Position numbers and translations under genes: made by a program. A stretch of 64,000 bases of DNA, taken from NCBI RefSeq assembly GCF_000321225.1, contig NW_004450382.1, forward strand, positions 1,668,279 to 1,732,278, written 5' to 3'. The notes below the pieces were generated by a model. The model was not told where the DNA came from and did not search any database. It saw only the letters and a program-made list of their open reading frames with translations. Shown piece by piece: positions 13,225 to 23,129 of this stretch. Source of the stretch: Odobenus rosmarus divergens. Taxonomy: Eukaryota; Chordata; Mammalia; Carnivora; Odobenidae. Numbering within the stretch: position 1 is the first letter of the stretch; the number at the start of each line of letters is the position of its first letter.

Positions 13225-13332
13225 GGGGGCTTGGCTGGCTCAGTCAGTAGAGCACGCAACTCCTCATCTTGGGGTCATGAGTTTGAACCCCATGTTGGGG
13301 GTAGAGATTACTTAATAAATAAAAAATAAAAT
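13225..13332 (+). mobile_element. CAN SINE, short old type
   Basis: Lacks the CT-rich part and ends TTACTTAATAAATAAAAA. Forms a tandem with the next SINE. Confidence 0.85.
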
Positions 13333-13543
13333 GGGTCACCTGGGTGGCTCAGTCAGTTAAGCATCAGCCTTCGGCTCAGGTCATGATTCCAGGGTCCTGG
13401 GATTGAGTCCCACATCAGTCTCCCTGGTCAGTGGGGAGCCTGCTTCTCCCTCTGCCTGCCACTCCCCCTGCTTGTGCACTCACTCTCTCTCTGTCTCTCT
13501 TTGACAAATAAATAAATAAAATCTTTAAAAATAAATAATCAAA
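13333..13543 (+). mobile_element. CAN SINE
   Basis: Sits in the tail of the short SINE. TAAACCTAATCA brackets the pair (13213 and 13544). Confidence 0.93.
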
Positions 13544-13633
13544 TAAACCTAATCAAATCAGAGAACTAATTGTAAGTAATACAGAATCAATTCACGAACC
13601 CATCCTTAAGGTTCTGATCTTCCAGGACCACTT

Positions 13634-14334
13634 CTTTTTTATTTTTATTTTTTAACTAGGCTCCATGCTCAATGTGGGGCTTGAACTCACGACCCTGTGA
13701 TCAAGAGTTGCATGCTCAACTGGAGGGTGTTATGCTGAGTGAAATAAGTCAATCAGAGAAAGACATGTATCATATGACCTCACTGATGTGAGGAATTCTT
13801 AATCTCAGGAAACAAACTGAGGGTTGCTGGAGTGGGGGGGGTGAGGGATGGGGTGGCTGGGTGATAGACATTGGGGAGGGTATGTGCTATGGTGAGCGCT
13901 GTGAATTGTGCAAGACTGTTGAATCACAGATCTGTACCTCTGAAACAAATAATGCAATATATGTTAAGAAAAAAAAAAGAAGATAGCAGGAGGGGAAGAA
14001 TGAAGGGGAGTAAATCGGAGGGGGAGACGAACCATGAGAGACGATGGACTCTGAAAAACAGACAGAGGGTTCTAGAGGGGAGGGGGTGGGGGGATGGGTT
14101 AGCCTGGTGATGGGTATTAAAGAGGGCACGTTCTGCGTGGAGCACTGGGTGTTATGCACAAACAATGAATCATGGAACACTACATCAAAACTAATGATGT
14201 AATGTATGGTGATTAACATAACAATAAAAAATTTAAAGATTAAAAAAAATAAAAAACTTTTTTCTTTTAATTAAAAAATAAAAAAAAAAAAAAAAGAGTT
14301 GCATGCTCTACCAACTGAGCCAGCCAGGCGCCCC
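13634..14334 (-). mobile_element. CAN SINE, antisense, short type, split by an L1
   Basis: Parts 13634-13717 and 14309-14334 surround the L1. CCAGGACCA / CCTGGACCA is its own target duplication. Confidence 0.88.
13718..14293 (+). mobile_element. L1 3' end, 5'-truncated (carnivoran L1)
   Basis: Sense L1 3'UTR. It begins GGAGGGTGTTATGCTGAGTG, carries two G-rich tracts (13833-13861, 14077-14098) and ends in an AATAAA and A-rich tail. It sits in an antisense CAN SINE and is flanked by the perfect 15-bp duplication AAGAGTTGCATGCTC (13703-13717 and 14294-14308). Two near-repeated modules (13800-13970 and 14040-14250) both read as L1 3'UTR. Open frames crossing it are chance. Confidence 0.88.
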
Positions 14335-15029
14335 TCTCCTGGACCAGTTCTGGCAGCAGTTTTTATATCAGAGAAACAGAACTGCTATGAGCCATATAGA
14401 ATAGGGATTTATTATTTAATTGTGGAAACTGGTAGAGCAGTTATGCATGCTATTGCTTTTGTGTCTAGTGTTCAGAGTGAGATTGCTATCAGTCAGCCAG
14501 ACCAACAGTCAGAGAGGAAAGCTGGGTGTGGACAAACAGGGACCCACAAGGACAAACTGGAACCCACATCTCTCTCTCACGACCTTCAGCCTCATTGTGT
14601 GGGTGACCTGTAGGAGAAGCTGGCATCCTTCACCACAGAGCTACTCAGTACTTGGCTCAGGACTCAAGAGAAGCTGAAGGAAGATATCTGATAGGGTCTA
14701 GAGGATCTGTAAGTCTGGATACCACTGCATGCCTACTAGATGAGCTAGCATATCAGTGACATCATGAGCAAGTTGCCACAGTACATGGCACCACCCATTG
14801 ACATTTAGAACATTACATTTGTGACTGTAGCTTTACCTCTGCCTTTTAAATGTCACATAAAATATCTCTGTGGCCTTCGCTACCTCAGAACCATTCAGAG
14901 AAGAGAATTTTGCATAACCTAATTCCAGCCCAGCTTAGGTAATACATACAAAGCCAATATACCATGTGTATGTATTTCTATAAAACAGTAACTTTCCATG
15001 GTTTTCTATCACCTAAGAAACAAAATCCA

Positions 15030-15232
15030 GGGTGCCTGGGTGGCTCAGTTGGTTAAGTGACTGCCTTCGGCTCAGGTCATGATCCTGGAGTCCTGGGATC
15101 GAGTCCCACATCAGGCTACTGGCTCAGCAGGGAGCCTGCTTCTCCCTCTGACCCTCTCCCCTCTCATGCTGTTTCTCTCTCTCTCTCTCTCTCAAATAAA
15201 TAAATAAATAAAATCTTTAAAAAAAAAAAAAA
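15030..15232 (+). mobile_element. CAN SINE
   Basis: Full length. AAAATCC precedes and AAATCCAAATG follows. Confidence 0.95.
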
Positions 15233-15241
15233 TCCAAATGC

Positions 15242-15348
15242 TTTTTTTTTTTTTTTAAACATGGGGCTTGAACTCATAATCCTGAGATCAAGACCTGAAC
15301 TGAAATCAAGAGTCAGTTGCTTAACCAACTAAGCCACCCAGGAACCCC
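15242..15348 (-). mobile_element. CAN SINE, antisense, short type
   Basis: AATCCAAATGCTTT on both sides. It lies tail to tail with the previous SINE. Confidence 0.92.
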
Positions 15349-15394
15349 AATCCAAATGCTTTAATATGACATGTAAGCATCATAGAAGGCTTTT

Positions 15395-15800
15395 CAGGAT
15401 CAGACCTCCGGCTGCCTCTACAGCTTGAACCTTTATCATTGTATCCTGGAATTTTTTTCATACCTCTTTGCCTTTGTTGACACTAGCCCTTCAATTAAAA
15501 TATCTTCTTCCTACTTTGCCTGCCTAGCAAGTTTCTCCTCATCTTTCAGAGCCAACCTCCAGCTTCATCCATCCCTGTGAAACCTTACCATATTCTTGCT
15601 GTCTTAGACAGCTCATTGCATCTTCTTCTGTACCAGCTCCCTATATTATTATGTATACCACATTATACTATAAAATGTTTTTTAACATGTAGTCTTGCCT
15701 ACTAGATTGTGAGCTCCTAAGGGCAACATCTGTTTATTTCAACTCTGTGTCCCTGTTTACCAAGCACAGTACTTGGCCCGTGATAGTAACAATAACAGTT
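15395..15800 (+). repeat. L2 LINE 3' end
   Basis: TACTAGATTGTGAGCTCCTA followed by AGCACAGTACTTGGCCCGTG is L2 3' sequence. Confidence 0.7.
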
Positions 15801-16385
15801 ATCAATTAATGAGTGCCTAATGTATGACAAGTACCATGCAACATACTTTGAGTAATTTCTAATCATCCTAATAATTCTGTAGTAGGTAGGCAATATGATC
15901 AATCTCCACGTTTGTTGAATAAAATTAATGAATATATTATCTAAGATTAAAAATTGCGATCATTTTCTAACATTCTCTTAAGGCAGTGGAACTTTTCTTT
16001 AAGTGAAATTTTATGTAGAAGCCTAAGACCTAAAACATAGAACATGAGGGTATTCTGATTCAGGTTTCCTGTAGTTTTCTGAAGCACCTCTACAAAACTC
16101 TGGAACTTTGAAGTACAATACTTCGTTTCATAAGAAGGAAACTGGCATGAAGAAGGATCGTGCCCTATGTAGTGGCAAGATGAAATCTGGAACCCTGACT
16201 TTCAGTCCAGTGCTACACCAAGCTGCCTTTTAACTGATTTAGTTCACTATTGAGTCAATGATATCATTACAGAATATAAGTTGTCCATAGTCTTAATATA
16301 CTGAATATGCTAGAGATATAGGAGATGATTCTATGTTATATACCTCTACCTTTACCTGTACATGTAACCTGAGACCTACTTCCTT

Positions 16386-16481
16386 TATTTTTTAAGTAGT
16401 TCTTTGCCCAATGGGGGGCTTGAACTCACAACTGCAAAATCAGTACTCACATGCTCTACCAACTGAGCCAGCCAGCCACCC
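16386..16481 (-). mobile_element. CAN SINE, antisense, short type
   Basis: Duplication GAGACCTACTTCCTTTA / GAGATCTACTTCCTTTA. Confidence 0.9.
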
Positions 16482-16494
16482 GAGATCTACTTCC

Positions 16495-17135
16495 TTTAGA
16501 ATAAAGATCAAAATCCTTAACGTGGCCTAAACCTCTGTAAGCTTCATCTTGCGCCTCTCCTCATCTTGTTTTGTGTGCTTTATCCGTATGGAGCACCTTT
16601 AGTTCCTCACCCTCACCAACCTGCCTCAAGGTCTGGGTACCTACTGTTTTCTCTGCCAGAATGCCCATCTCAGTTTCTCCACCCCTTTCGCCTGGCTAAC
16701 TCCTGCTCATCCTTCAAGTCTAAGCTTAAAGGAAAGTTTCCCATCATCTTCCAGCCTGGGCAAGGTCTCTTGTTATATGGTTCCATAGTATTCCATGCTT
16801 GCCATTCATTAATTTTTTTTTTTTAAAGATTTATTTATTTTTTTGAGAGAGTCAGAATGAGAGAGAGAGAGAGTACATGAAAGCGGGGAGGGTTAGAGGG
16901 AGAAGCAGGCCCCTCGCCGAGCAGAGAGCCTGATGCGGGACTTGATCCCGGGACTCCAGGATCATGACCTGAGCCGAAGGCAGCTGCTTAACCAACTGAG
17001 CCACCCAGGCGCCCCTTGCCATTCATTTATTGTACACTTAGAATAATTACACTGTACACTTCATACAACTTTAATATGCATTTTATTCACTGCTGTATCC
17101 CCAGTGTTTGGCACATGGTAGGTATTCAGTGAATG
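16495..17135 (+). repeat. L2 LINE 3' end, interrupted
   Basis: CTGCTCATCCTTCAAGTCTA, then an antisense SINE (16813-17015), then CACTGCTGTATCCCCAGTGT and GGCACATGGTAGGTATTCAG. Confidence 0.75.
16813..17015 (-). mobile_element. CAN SINE, antisense, inside an L2
   Basis: Duplication CTTGCCATTCATT. Confidence 0.95.
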
Positions 17136-17562
17136 TAAGCTATAGACTGTCACTCCTAGAGGAGTGAATTGATTGCTTTTAACATGGACAAAAATAATTT
17201 CCTTTTGTTTTTCGGTCAGTACAATGAGGAGCAGCCCTTAGAACTCTAAAGAACTCTTCCAGCTCTGGAAGCCTCTGTCTGCTACTTTGAGTCTGGGGCT
17301 TTCACTTCAATACAACTGCTTTTCCTGGTTGGGGCCTGAGCCCCAACAGTGCCATAACCACTGTGCTGCAGGCCAACCTTTGGTTTGGAACTCCTTATGC
17401 ACACCTGATGATAACAGTCTGTCACTCCTACCACTTACAGTGCAACCAAGAGCAGGCATTTGGGGTGGTCTGGCAAGTAAGTGCCTTCCTATAAAATAGC
17501 TACCAGGTAGTTATGCAACAGGTGCTTGCCCCAGAATCTGTCTCATTAGAATTATAGATGGA

Positions 17563-17767
17563 GGGGCGCCTGGGTGGCTCAGTCATTAAGTGTCTGCCTT
17601 CGGCTCAGGTCATGATCACAGGGTCCTGGGATCGAGCCCCGCATCGGGCTCCCTCCTCTGCAGAAGCCTGCTTCTCCCTCTCCCACTCTCCCCGCTTGTG
17701 TTCCTGCTCTGGCTCTCTTTCTCTCTCTGTCAAATAAATAAATAAAATCTTAAAAAAAAAAAAAAAA
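17563..17767 (+). mobile_element. CAN SINE
   Basis: Duplication AGAATTATAGAT. It lies just 5' of the VAMP4 retrocopy. Confidence 0.95.
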
Positions 17768-18017
17768 GAATTATAGATAGCTACTTCTGAGCAACCTTGG
17801 TCTCTAGTTTATTTTAAACTGTAATGATTAGGCATGCAGCTGCCACGGAGTGGACACCAGGTCTGTGCCCACTGTCTCCCTTCCCCACTTTCTTCCTGCA
17901 TTTCCCACTCCATCCCCTGCCCTCCCAACACTGCCCACCCCAAAGAACTGCCCAGAGCTCCTCGGAAGACCTGGTTATTCTGCTGGAAAACAGAAGAGTA
18001 CTTCTTGTGTAAAAAGT

Positions 18018-18449
18018 ATGCCTCCCAAGGTCAAGCACCACCTAAATGATGATGATGTCACTGGTTTTGTGAAAAGTGAAAGGAGAAGTCTTTTGGAAGA
18101 TGATTCAGATGAAGAAGTGGACTTTTTTCTAAGGGGACCATCTGGGCCAGGATCTGGACCTAGAAATGATGAAATTAAGCATGTTCAGAATGAAGTGGAT
18201 GAAATTATTGATGTCATGCAAGAAAATATTACAAAGATAAAAGAATCCTGTTAGGTCATTTAATTCTCTCCATCCTCTATGTGATATAGAAAACTTATTG
18301 GATAATGCAGCTGCTTTTAGCAACAGGTCCAAACAACTTCGAAGGAAATGTGGTGGCATGGATGCAAAATAAAAGCCATCATGGCTTTGGGTGCTGTTAT
18401 CTTTCTGCTAGTGATTAGCATTCGTATAGTCGTGAAATACCATACTTGA
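18018..18449 (+). pseudogene. VAMP4: VAMP4 processed pseudogene
   Basis: Intronless, broken copy of the trans-Golgi/endosomal R-SNARE VAMP4. From ATG at 18018 the frame reads MPPKVKHHLNDDDVTGFVKS, then the acidic LLEDDSDEEVDFFLRGPSG, then IIDVMQENITKI, all typical of VAMP4. A TAG at 18252-18254 stops it. Homology resumes at 18290 with NLLDNAAAFSNRSKQLRR, the end of the SNARE motif. One base is lost soon after (near 18348), and the transmembrane part AIMALGAVIFLLVISIRIVV with KYHT and TGA at 18447-18449 is in another frame. The 40-odd bases at 18244-18283 do not match the parent on the plus strand but do on the minus strand (see findings). Probable 5'UTR sequence starts near 17820 and 3'UTR continues past a SINE at 18511. 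There is no intron, so this is a retrocopy, surely non-coding. Confidence 0.93.
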
Positions 18450-18510
18450 TTTGGTGACAGAGATCTTCATTATACAAAATCTGGGACAACAATAAGAAAA
18501 GACTGCTGCA

Positions 18511-18679
18511 GGGGCACCCGGGTGGCTCAGTCAGTTAAGTAAGCATCTGCCTTCAGCTCAGCTCATGATCGAGCCCCGAGTCAGGATCCCTGCTCAGCAG
18601 GGAATCTGCTTCTCCCTCTCACTCTGCCCCTGCTTGTGTGCTCTTTCTCTCAAATAAATAAATAAAATCTTAAAAAAAG
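18511..18679 (+). mobile_element. CAN SINE in the 3'UTR part of the VAMP4 retrocopy
   Basis: AAAAGACTGCTGCA before, AAGAGTGCTGCA after, so it is younger than the retrocopy. Confidence 0.93.
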
Positions 18680-18823
18680 AAAGAGTGCTGCATAATTTAA
18701 ATGAAACCTATGTATATAACTTTCAAAACTTCTTTTTCGAGAAGCTGAGGCAGGTATCACTTCAAAGTGGAGCATTGAGAATGTCCAGTTATCTTCTTCC
18801 CTTCTAACAAAAGGGAACTTTTA

Positions 18824-19006
18824 TTTATTTTTTAAAGATTTTATTTATTTGAGAAAGAGCACGAGAGAGGGGGGGGCAGAGGGAGAGGGAGAAGCAGACT
18901 CCCCACTGAGCAGGAAGCCCTATATAGGGCTCTTAGTCCCAGGACCCTGGGATCATGACCCGAGCCAAAGGCAGACGCTTAACCAACTGAGCCACCCAGG
19001 TGTCCC
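18824..19006 (-). mobile_element. CAN SINE, antisense, first of two at one target
   Basis: AAAAGGGAACTTTTA at 18809-18823 and 19007-19021. Confidence 0.95.
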
Positions 19007-19021
19007 AAAAGGGAACTTTTA

Positions 19022-19230
19022 TTTTTTTAAAACATTTTTTTTTTTTAGATTTTATTTATTTGACAGAGAGAGACACAGCGAGAAAGGGAACACAAGCAGG
19101 GGGAGTGGGAGAGGGAGAAGCAGGCTTCCCACTGAGCAGGGAGCCCAAAAAGGGGCTCGATCCCAGGACCCTGGGTTCATGACCTGAGCCAAAGGCAGAC
19201 ACTTAACGACTGAGCCACCTAGGCGCCCCC
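19022..19230 (-). mobile_element. CAN SINE, antisense, second of two at one target
   Basis: The same 15-mer occurs again at 19231-19245. Confidence 0.95.
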
Positions 19231-19279
19231 AAAAGGGAACTTTTAAATAATTATGTTTAAGGCAAAGATAACCAGCCTA

Positions 19280-19491
19280 GGGGCGCCTGGGTGGCTCAAT
19301 CAGTTAAGCCTCTGACTCTTGATTTCGGCTCAGGTCATGATCTCAGGGCTGTGAGATCTGGCACTGCATCAGGCTCCATGCTTGCCATGGAGCCTGCTTA
19401 AGATTTTCTCTCTCCCTCACCCTTTGTTCTCCTCCCCCGTCCCTGCTGGTGCATGCAAGTGTGCATGTGCTCTAAAATCAGTGTAAAAAAA
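19280..19491 (+). mobile_element. CAN SINE, older subfamily
   Basis: Carries CTCTTGATTTCGGCTCAGG and GCCATGGAGCCTGCTTAAGA. Confidence 0.92.
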
Positions 19492-19499
19492 GATGTACA

Positions 19500-19693
19500 G
19501 GGACACCTGGGTGGCTCAGTCAGTTAAGTGTCTGCCTTCAGCTCAGGTCATGAGCCCGGGGTCCTGGGATTGAGTCCCGCATCGGGCTCCCTGCTCCGTA
19601 GGGAGTCTGCTTCTCCCTATTCCTGCCGCTCCCCCTGCTTGTGCTCTCTCTCTTTCTCTCTAACAAATAAAATCTTTAAAAAGAAAGAAAGAA
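19500..19693 (+). mobile_element. CAN SINE
   Basis: Inserted at the tail of the previous one. Duplication AAAGATGTACA. Confidence 0.94.
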
Positions 19694-20046
19694 AGATGTA
19701 CAAATGGCTAATAAGCACATGAAAAGATTCTCAACGTCATTAGTCACTAGAGAAATGCGAATTTAAACCACAGTGAAATACTACTTCACACCCACTAGAA
19801 TGGCTATAATCAAAAAGATAGAAAAGGCAAATCTGTAGAGACAAAAGGCAGGGTGCTGATTGCCTGAAACTGAGGGTGAGAAAGGGGAATTGATTGGTTG
19901 TATTGTCAGGTAAGATTTTATTCAGATGATAGAAATGTTCTATAACAGGATTGTGGTGGTAGTTGTACAGCTGTACAAATTTTCTAAAAACAATTCAATT
20001 GTACACCTAAAATAGGTCAATTTTATGATATATAAATTATTCTTCA
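19694..20046 (+). mobile_element. Old L1 ORF2 end and 3'UTR fragment
   Basis: Starts in the ORF2 region (ATGAAAAGATTCTCAACGTC, AATACTACTTCACACCCACT), then jumps, with an internal deletion, to a 3'UTR-like part (TTGTACACCTAAAATAGGTC, ATTATTCTTCAATAAACAAA). No coding capacity remains. Confidence 0.75.
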
Positions 20047-20245
20047 ATAAACAAACTGATGGTTGCCAGAGGGAGGTGGGTAGAGGGATGGGTAAAATGG
20101 GTGATGGGGATTAAAGAGTACACTCATCATGATGAGCACTGAGTAATGTATAGAACTGTTGAATCACTATATTGTACACCGGAAACTGATATAACACTGT
20201 ATGTTAACTATACTGGAATTAAAATAAAAAAAATTTTTTTAATTA
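20047..20245 (+). mobile_element. Carnivoran L1 3' end fragment
   Basis: Reads GATGGTTGCCAGAGGGAGGT, then GTAATGTATAGAACTGTTGA and TTGTACACCGGAAACTGATA, ending AATTAAAATAAAAAAAAT. It is an older relative of the L1 3' end at 13718-14293. Confidence 0.75.
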
Positions 20246-20254
20246 TGCTTCCGG

Positions 20255-20446
20255 GGGGCACCTGGGTGGCTCAGTTGGTTAAGTGTCAACTCTTGATTTC
20301 AGCACAGGTCATGATCTCAGGATCCAGAGATCTAGCCCCTGCGTCAGGCCCCACACTCAGCAGGGAGTCTGCTTAAGATTCTCTCTCTCCCTCTGCCCCT
20401 CCCCTCCCTTGCGTGCTCTCTTTCTAAAATAAATAAGTAAATCTTT
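20255..20446 (+). mobile_element. CAN SINE, older subfamily
   Basis: Tail AAATAAATAAGTAAATCTTT runs straight into the next SINE head. Confidence 0.92.
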
Positions 20447-20646
20447 GGGATGCCTGGGTGGCTCAGTTGTTAAGCGTCTGCCTTCGGCTCAGGTCATGAT
20501 CCCAGGGTCCTGGGATCAAGCCCCGCATTGGGCACCCTGCTCGGCCAGGAGCCTGCTTCTCCCTCTCCCACTCCCCCTGCTTGTGTTCCCTCTCTAGCTG
20601 TCTCTCTCTCTCTCTGTCAAATAAATAAATAAAATCTTTTAAAAAA
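20447..20646 (+). mobile_element. CAN SINE
   Basis: Tandem partner of 20255-20446, full length. Confidence 0.95.
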
Positions 20647-21171
20647 CATTGTTATAATTATTTCACCTATTGGTTTTGTTCCTTGCCTTAAAAATTGATA
20701 TTCCTGTTTTTAAGATCATAAAAACATGCTTTATTTCTATCAAAATATTAAACATTACAAAATCAAATTCTAAAATCTGCAGCTTTTTAAAAAAATATGT
20801 CTATAAAAATAACCCAAATATATTCTTTATGTTCCCAATGGCTCTATTGTTTTAGGTTTCCTAGACTTTTGTATCTTTGTCCATTATCTGTTCCACTTTT
20901 CCAAGATCTTCTTTTCTTCTGTACTCCCTGTTTCTTTTTTTAATAATAGACCATTTTAATGGCATTTTAAAAATTCTTTCTGTGTTAGAAGAAAGGAAGA
21001 AAAAACCTGTGGGAGCTTTTCAAAGGTATGATAGACTCAAGACTTTTTTTATACCATTTGTCTGAGCTCTTATTTTTATCATTGGACTCTCACAAGTTTT
21101 TCATATATTTTATTTTTTATTATAATGGACTTTTCTGTGGTTGGCAAATTATATTTTTAAAAAAATTTTAA

Positions 21172-21330
21172 GGGGTGCCTGGGTGGCTCAGTCAGTTAAG
21201 TGTCTGCCTTCAGCTCAGGTCATGATCCCGGGGTCCTGGGATCGAGCCCCGCATCGCTTCTCTCTCTGCCTCTCTGACTGCAGCTCCCCTTGCAGCTCCA
21301 ACTTGGCCAGCTGAGCCTCCCAGGCACCCT
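21172..21330. mobile_element. CAN SINE sense head joined to antisense SINE end
   Basis: Sense head to GCCCCGCATCG, then CT-rich sequence, then CCAGCTGAGCCTCCCAGGCA, which is an antisense head. Confidence 0.8.
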
Positions 21331-21557
21331 ATTTATTCAAACTCTTAAGTTATTACTTTCCTGTGTGTATAATATAAGTTGACCTCAGCTATAAAAATAA
21401 GAGTAATATATCTACCTTGTGAGGTAGTTATGAGAATTAATATAGGTAGAACGTGTTGAATGATTCAAGGAATTTGTAAACCAAGGGACTGAACAGGAGA
21501 GTGTAACTTTCTAAATTGGTTAGATCAAGGGAGAGGATTATCAGGGTATGAACTTCA

Positions 21558-21745
21558 TTTTTTTTTTTAAGATTTTATTTATTTATTTGAGAGAGAAAGA
21601 GAGCATGAGCTGGGGAGGGGAGGCAGAGGGATCAGCAGACTCCCCACTGAGCAGGGAGCCCATTGCGGGGCTCCATCCCAGAACTGTGGGATCATGACCT
21701 GAGCCCAAGGCAGACGCTTTAACTGACTGAGCCACCCAGGCACCC
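21558..21745 (-). mobile_element. CAN SINE, antisense
   Basis: Duplication AGGGTATGAACTTCA / AGGGTGTGGACTTCA. Confidence 0.95.
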
Positions 21746-21862
21746 GTAGGGTGTGGACTTCAGATGAAACCCTGGCACCACAAAGTAACCACATTCACAT
21801 TTGTAAAATTCTGTTTCCTCAAGAACTTCTTAGTACTCAAGAATCTAAAATTGGGAAGTACT

Positions 21863-22079
21863 GGGCGCCTGGGTGGCTCAGTTGGTTAAGCGACTGCCTT
21901 CGGCTCAGGTCATGATCCTGGAGTCCCGGGATCGGGTGCCGCATCGGGCTCCCTGCTCAGCGGGGAGTCTGCTTCTCCCTCTGACCCTCTTCCCTCTCGT
22001 GCTCCTATCTCTCATTCTCTCTCTCAAATAAATAAATAAAATCTTTAAAAAATAATAATAATAAAATAAATAAATAAAA
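21863..22079 (+). mobile_element. CAN SINE
   Basis: Long AATAAATA-rich tail. Confidence 0.95.
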
Positions 22080-22094
22080 TAGACAGCAACTAAG

Positions 22095-22500
22095 CAGAAC
22101 TTTAATTTGACCTAATTCATTCATTTGTTTGTTTATTCAACAGCTATTTTTTAAACATATTCTCTGTGTGAGGTATGATGCTAAGAGCTAAGGCTGTAAA
22201 GATAAATCTCTGCCTTCAGGGAACTCCCAGTCTAGCGGGAGAAAGAGCCAAGTAAGTAGGCTATTACTTACTGGGTGATAACTTATCTGGTAGAGGTGGG
22301 CACCCAGTGCTGTGGGAGCATAAACTCGGGTTGTCAGTGAAGGTTTCCTGGAGGAAGTATATCTGGGGAAAGTCCTGATGAATACATGAGAGTAGGGAGT
22401 TAGTGAGTATTCATAGAATTTTACTTCATCTTCTATGAAAATGGACTAATACATGCCAAATCCTGGGGGAAAGCATGGCTGAAGTATGATCTGCAGGAAG
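22095..22500 (+). repeat. Ancient repeat, L2-like
   Basis: TTTATTCAACAGCTATTTTT, GCTAAGAGCTAAGGCTGTAA and CTGCCTTCAGGGAACTCCCA are typical of a widespread old mammalian element. Relatives lie at 24240-24375, 26540-26740 and 28190-28310. Confidence 0.5.
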
Positions 22501-22549
22501 TAGGGCAGTTGAAGTAAAAGCAGTAAAATGTTAGTTATAAGAATTGTGA

Positions 22550-22753
22550 GGGGCACCTGGGTGGCTCAGTCGGTTAAGCGGCCTACTCTTGATTTTGGTT
22601 CAGGTCATGATCTCAGGGTCCTGGGATCAAGCCCCGTGTTATGCTCTACACTCAGCGGGGAGTCTGCTTCAGGATCCTCTCGCTCTGCCCTTCCCCCTGC
22701 TCGTGCTCTCATGCTCTCTCTCTGTCTCTAAAATAAACAAATCTTACAAAAAA
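22550..22753 (+). mobile_element. CAN SINE, older subfamily
   Basis: Duplication AAGAATTGTGAG. Confidence 0.94.
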
Positions 22754-22964
22754 GAATTGTGAGTAGGAGTTTGTGATAGAATAGAAGAAGATGACTTGTC
22801 AGTGATTTGATGGTTCACCTAAAGGCCTGATAAAGTGTGAGGTAGGGTTTCTATAAAAAGAAGGCCTTTTCTGTGGTAGGATCAGAACTGGTATCCACCA
22901 TCTTGGTCTCCCCAGAGTAGGAGACCAGTGGGGATCATGGCTTTGACCCTTATAAACTTCTTAA

Positions 22965-23129
<165 letters not shown>

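Larger units (their letters stand above)
12990..13633 (+). mobile_element. MLT2-like LTR fragment (old ERVL), non-coding
   Basis: TGTCAATTTGACTAGGCTCT, GGTACCCAGTTTTTCAATTA and GTCATCCAATCAGTTGAAAG recall MLT2 LTRs. Two CAN SINEs (13225-13543) interrupt it. No viral coding sequence is seen. Confidence 0.5.

Noticed and set aside
13871..14219. Open frames on both strands around 13.9-14.2 kb
   Set aside because: They lie entirely in an L1 3'UTR and its A-tail.
17850..18254. 134-codon open frame covering the VAMP4 start
   Set aside because: It includes likely 5'UTR, stops inside the SNARE motif and the rest is shifted. It is a processed pseudogene, not a gene.
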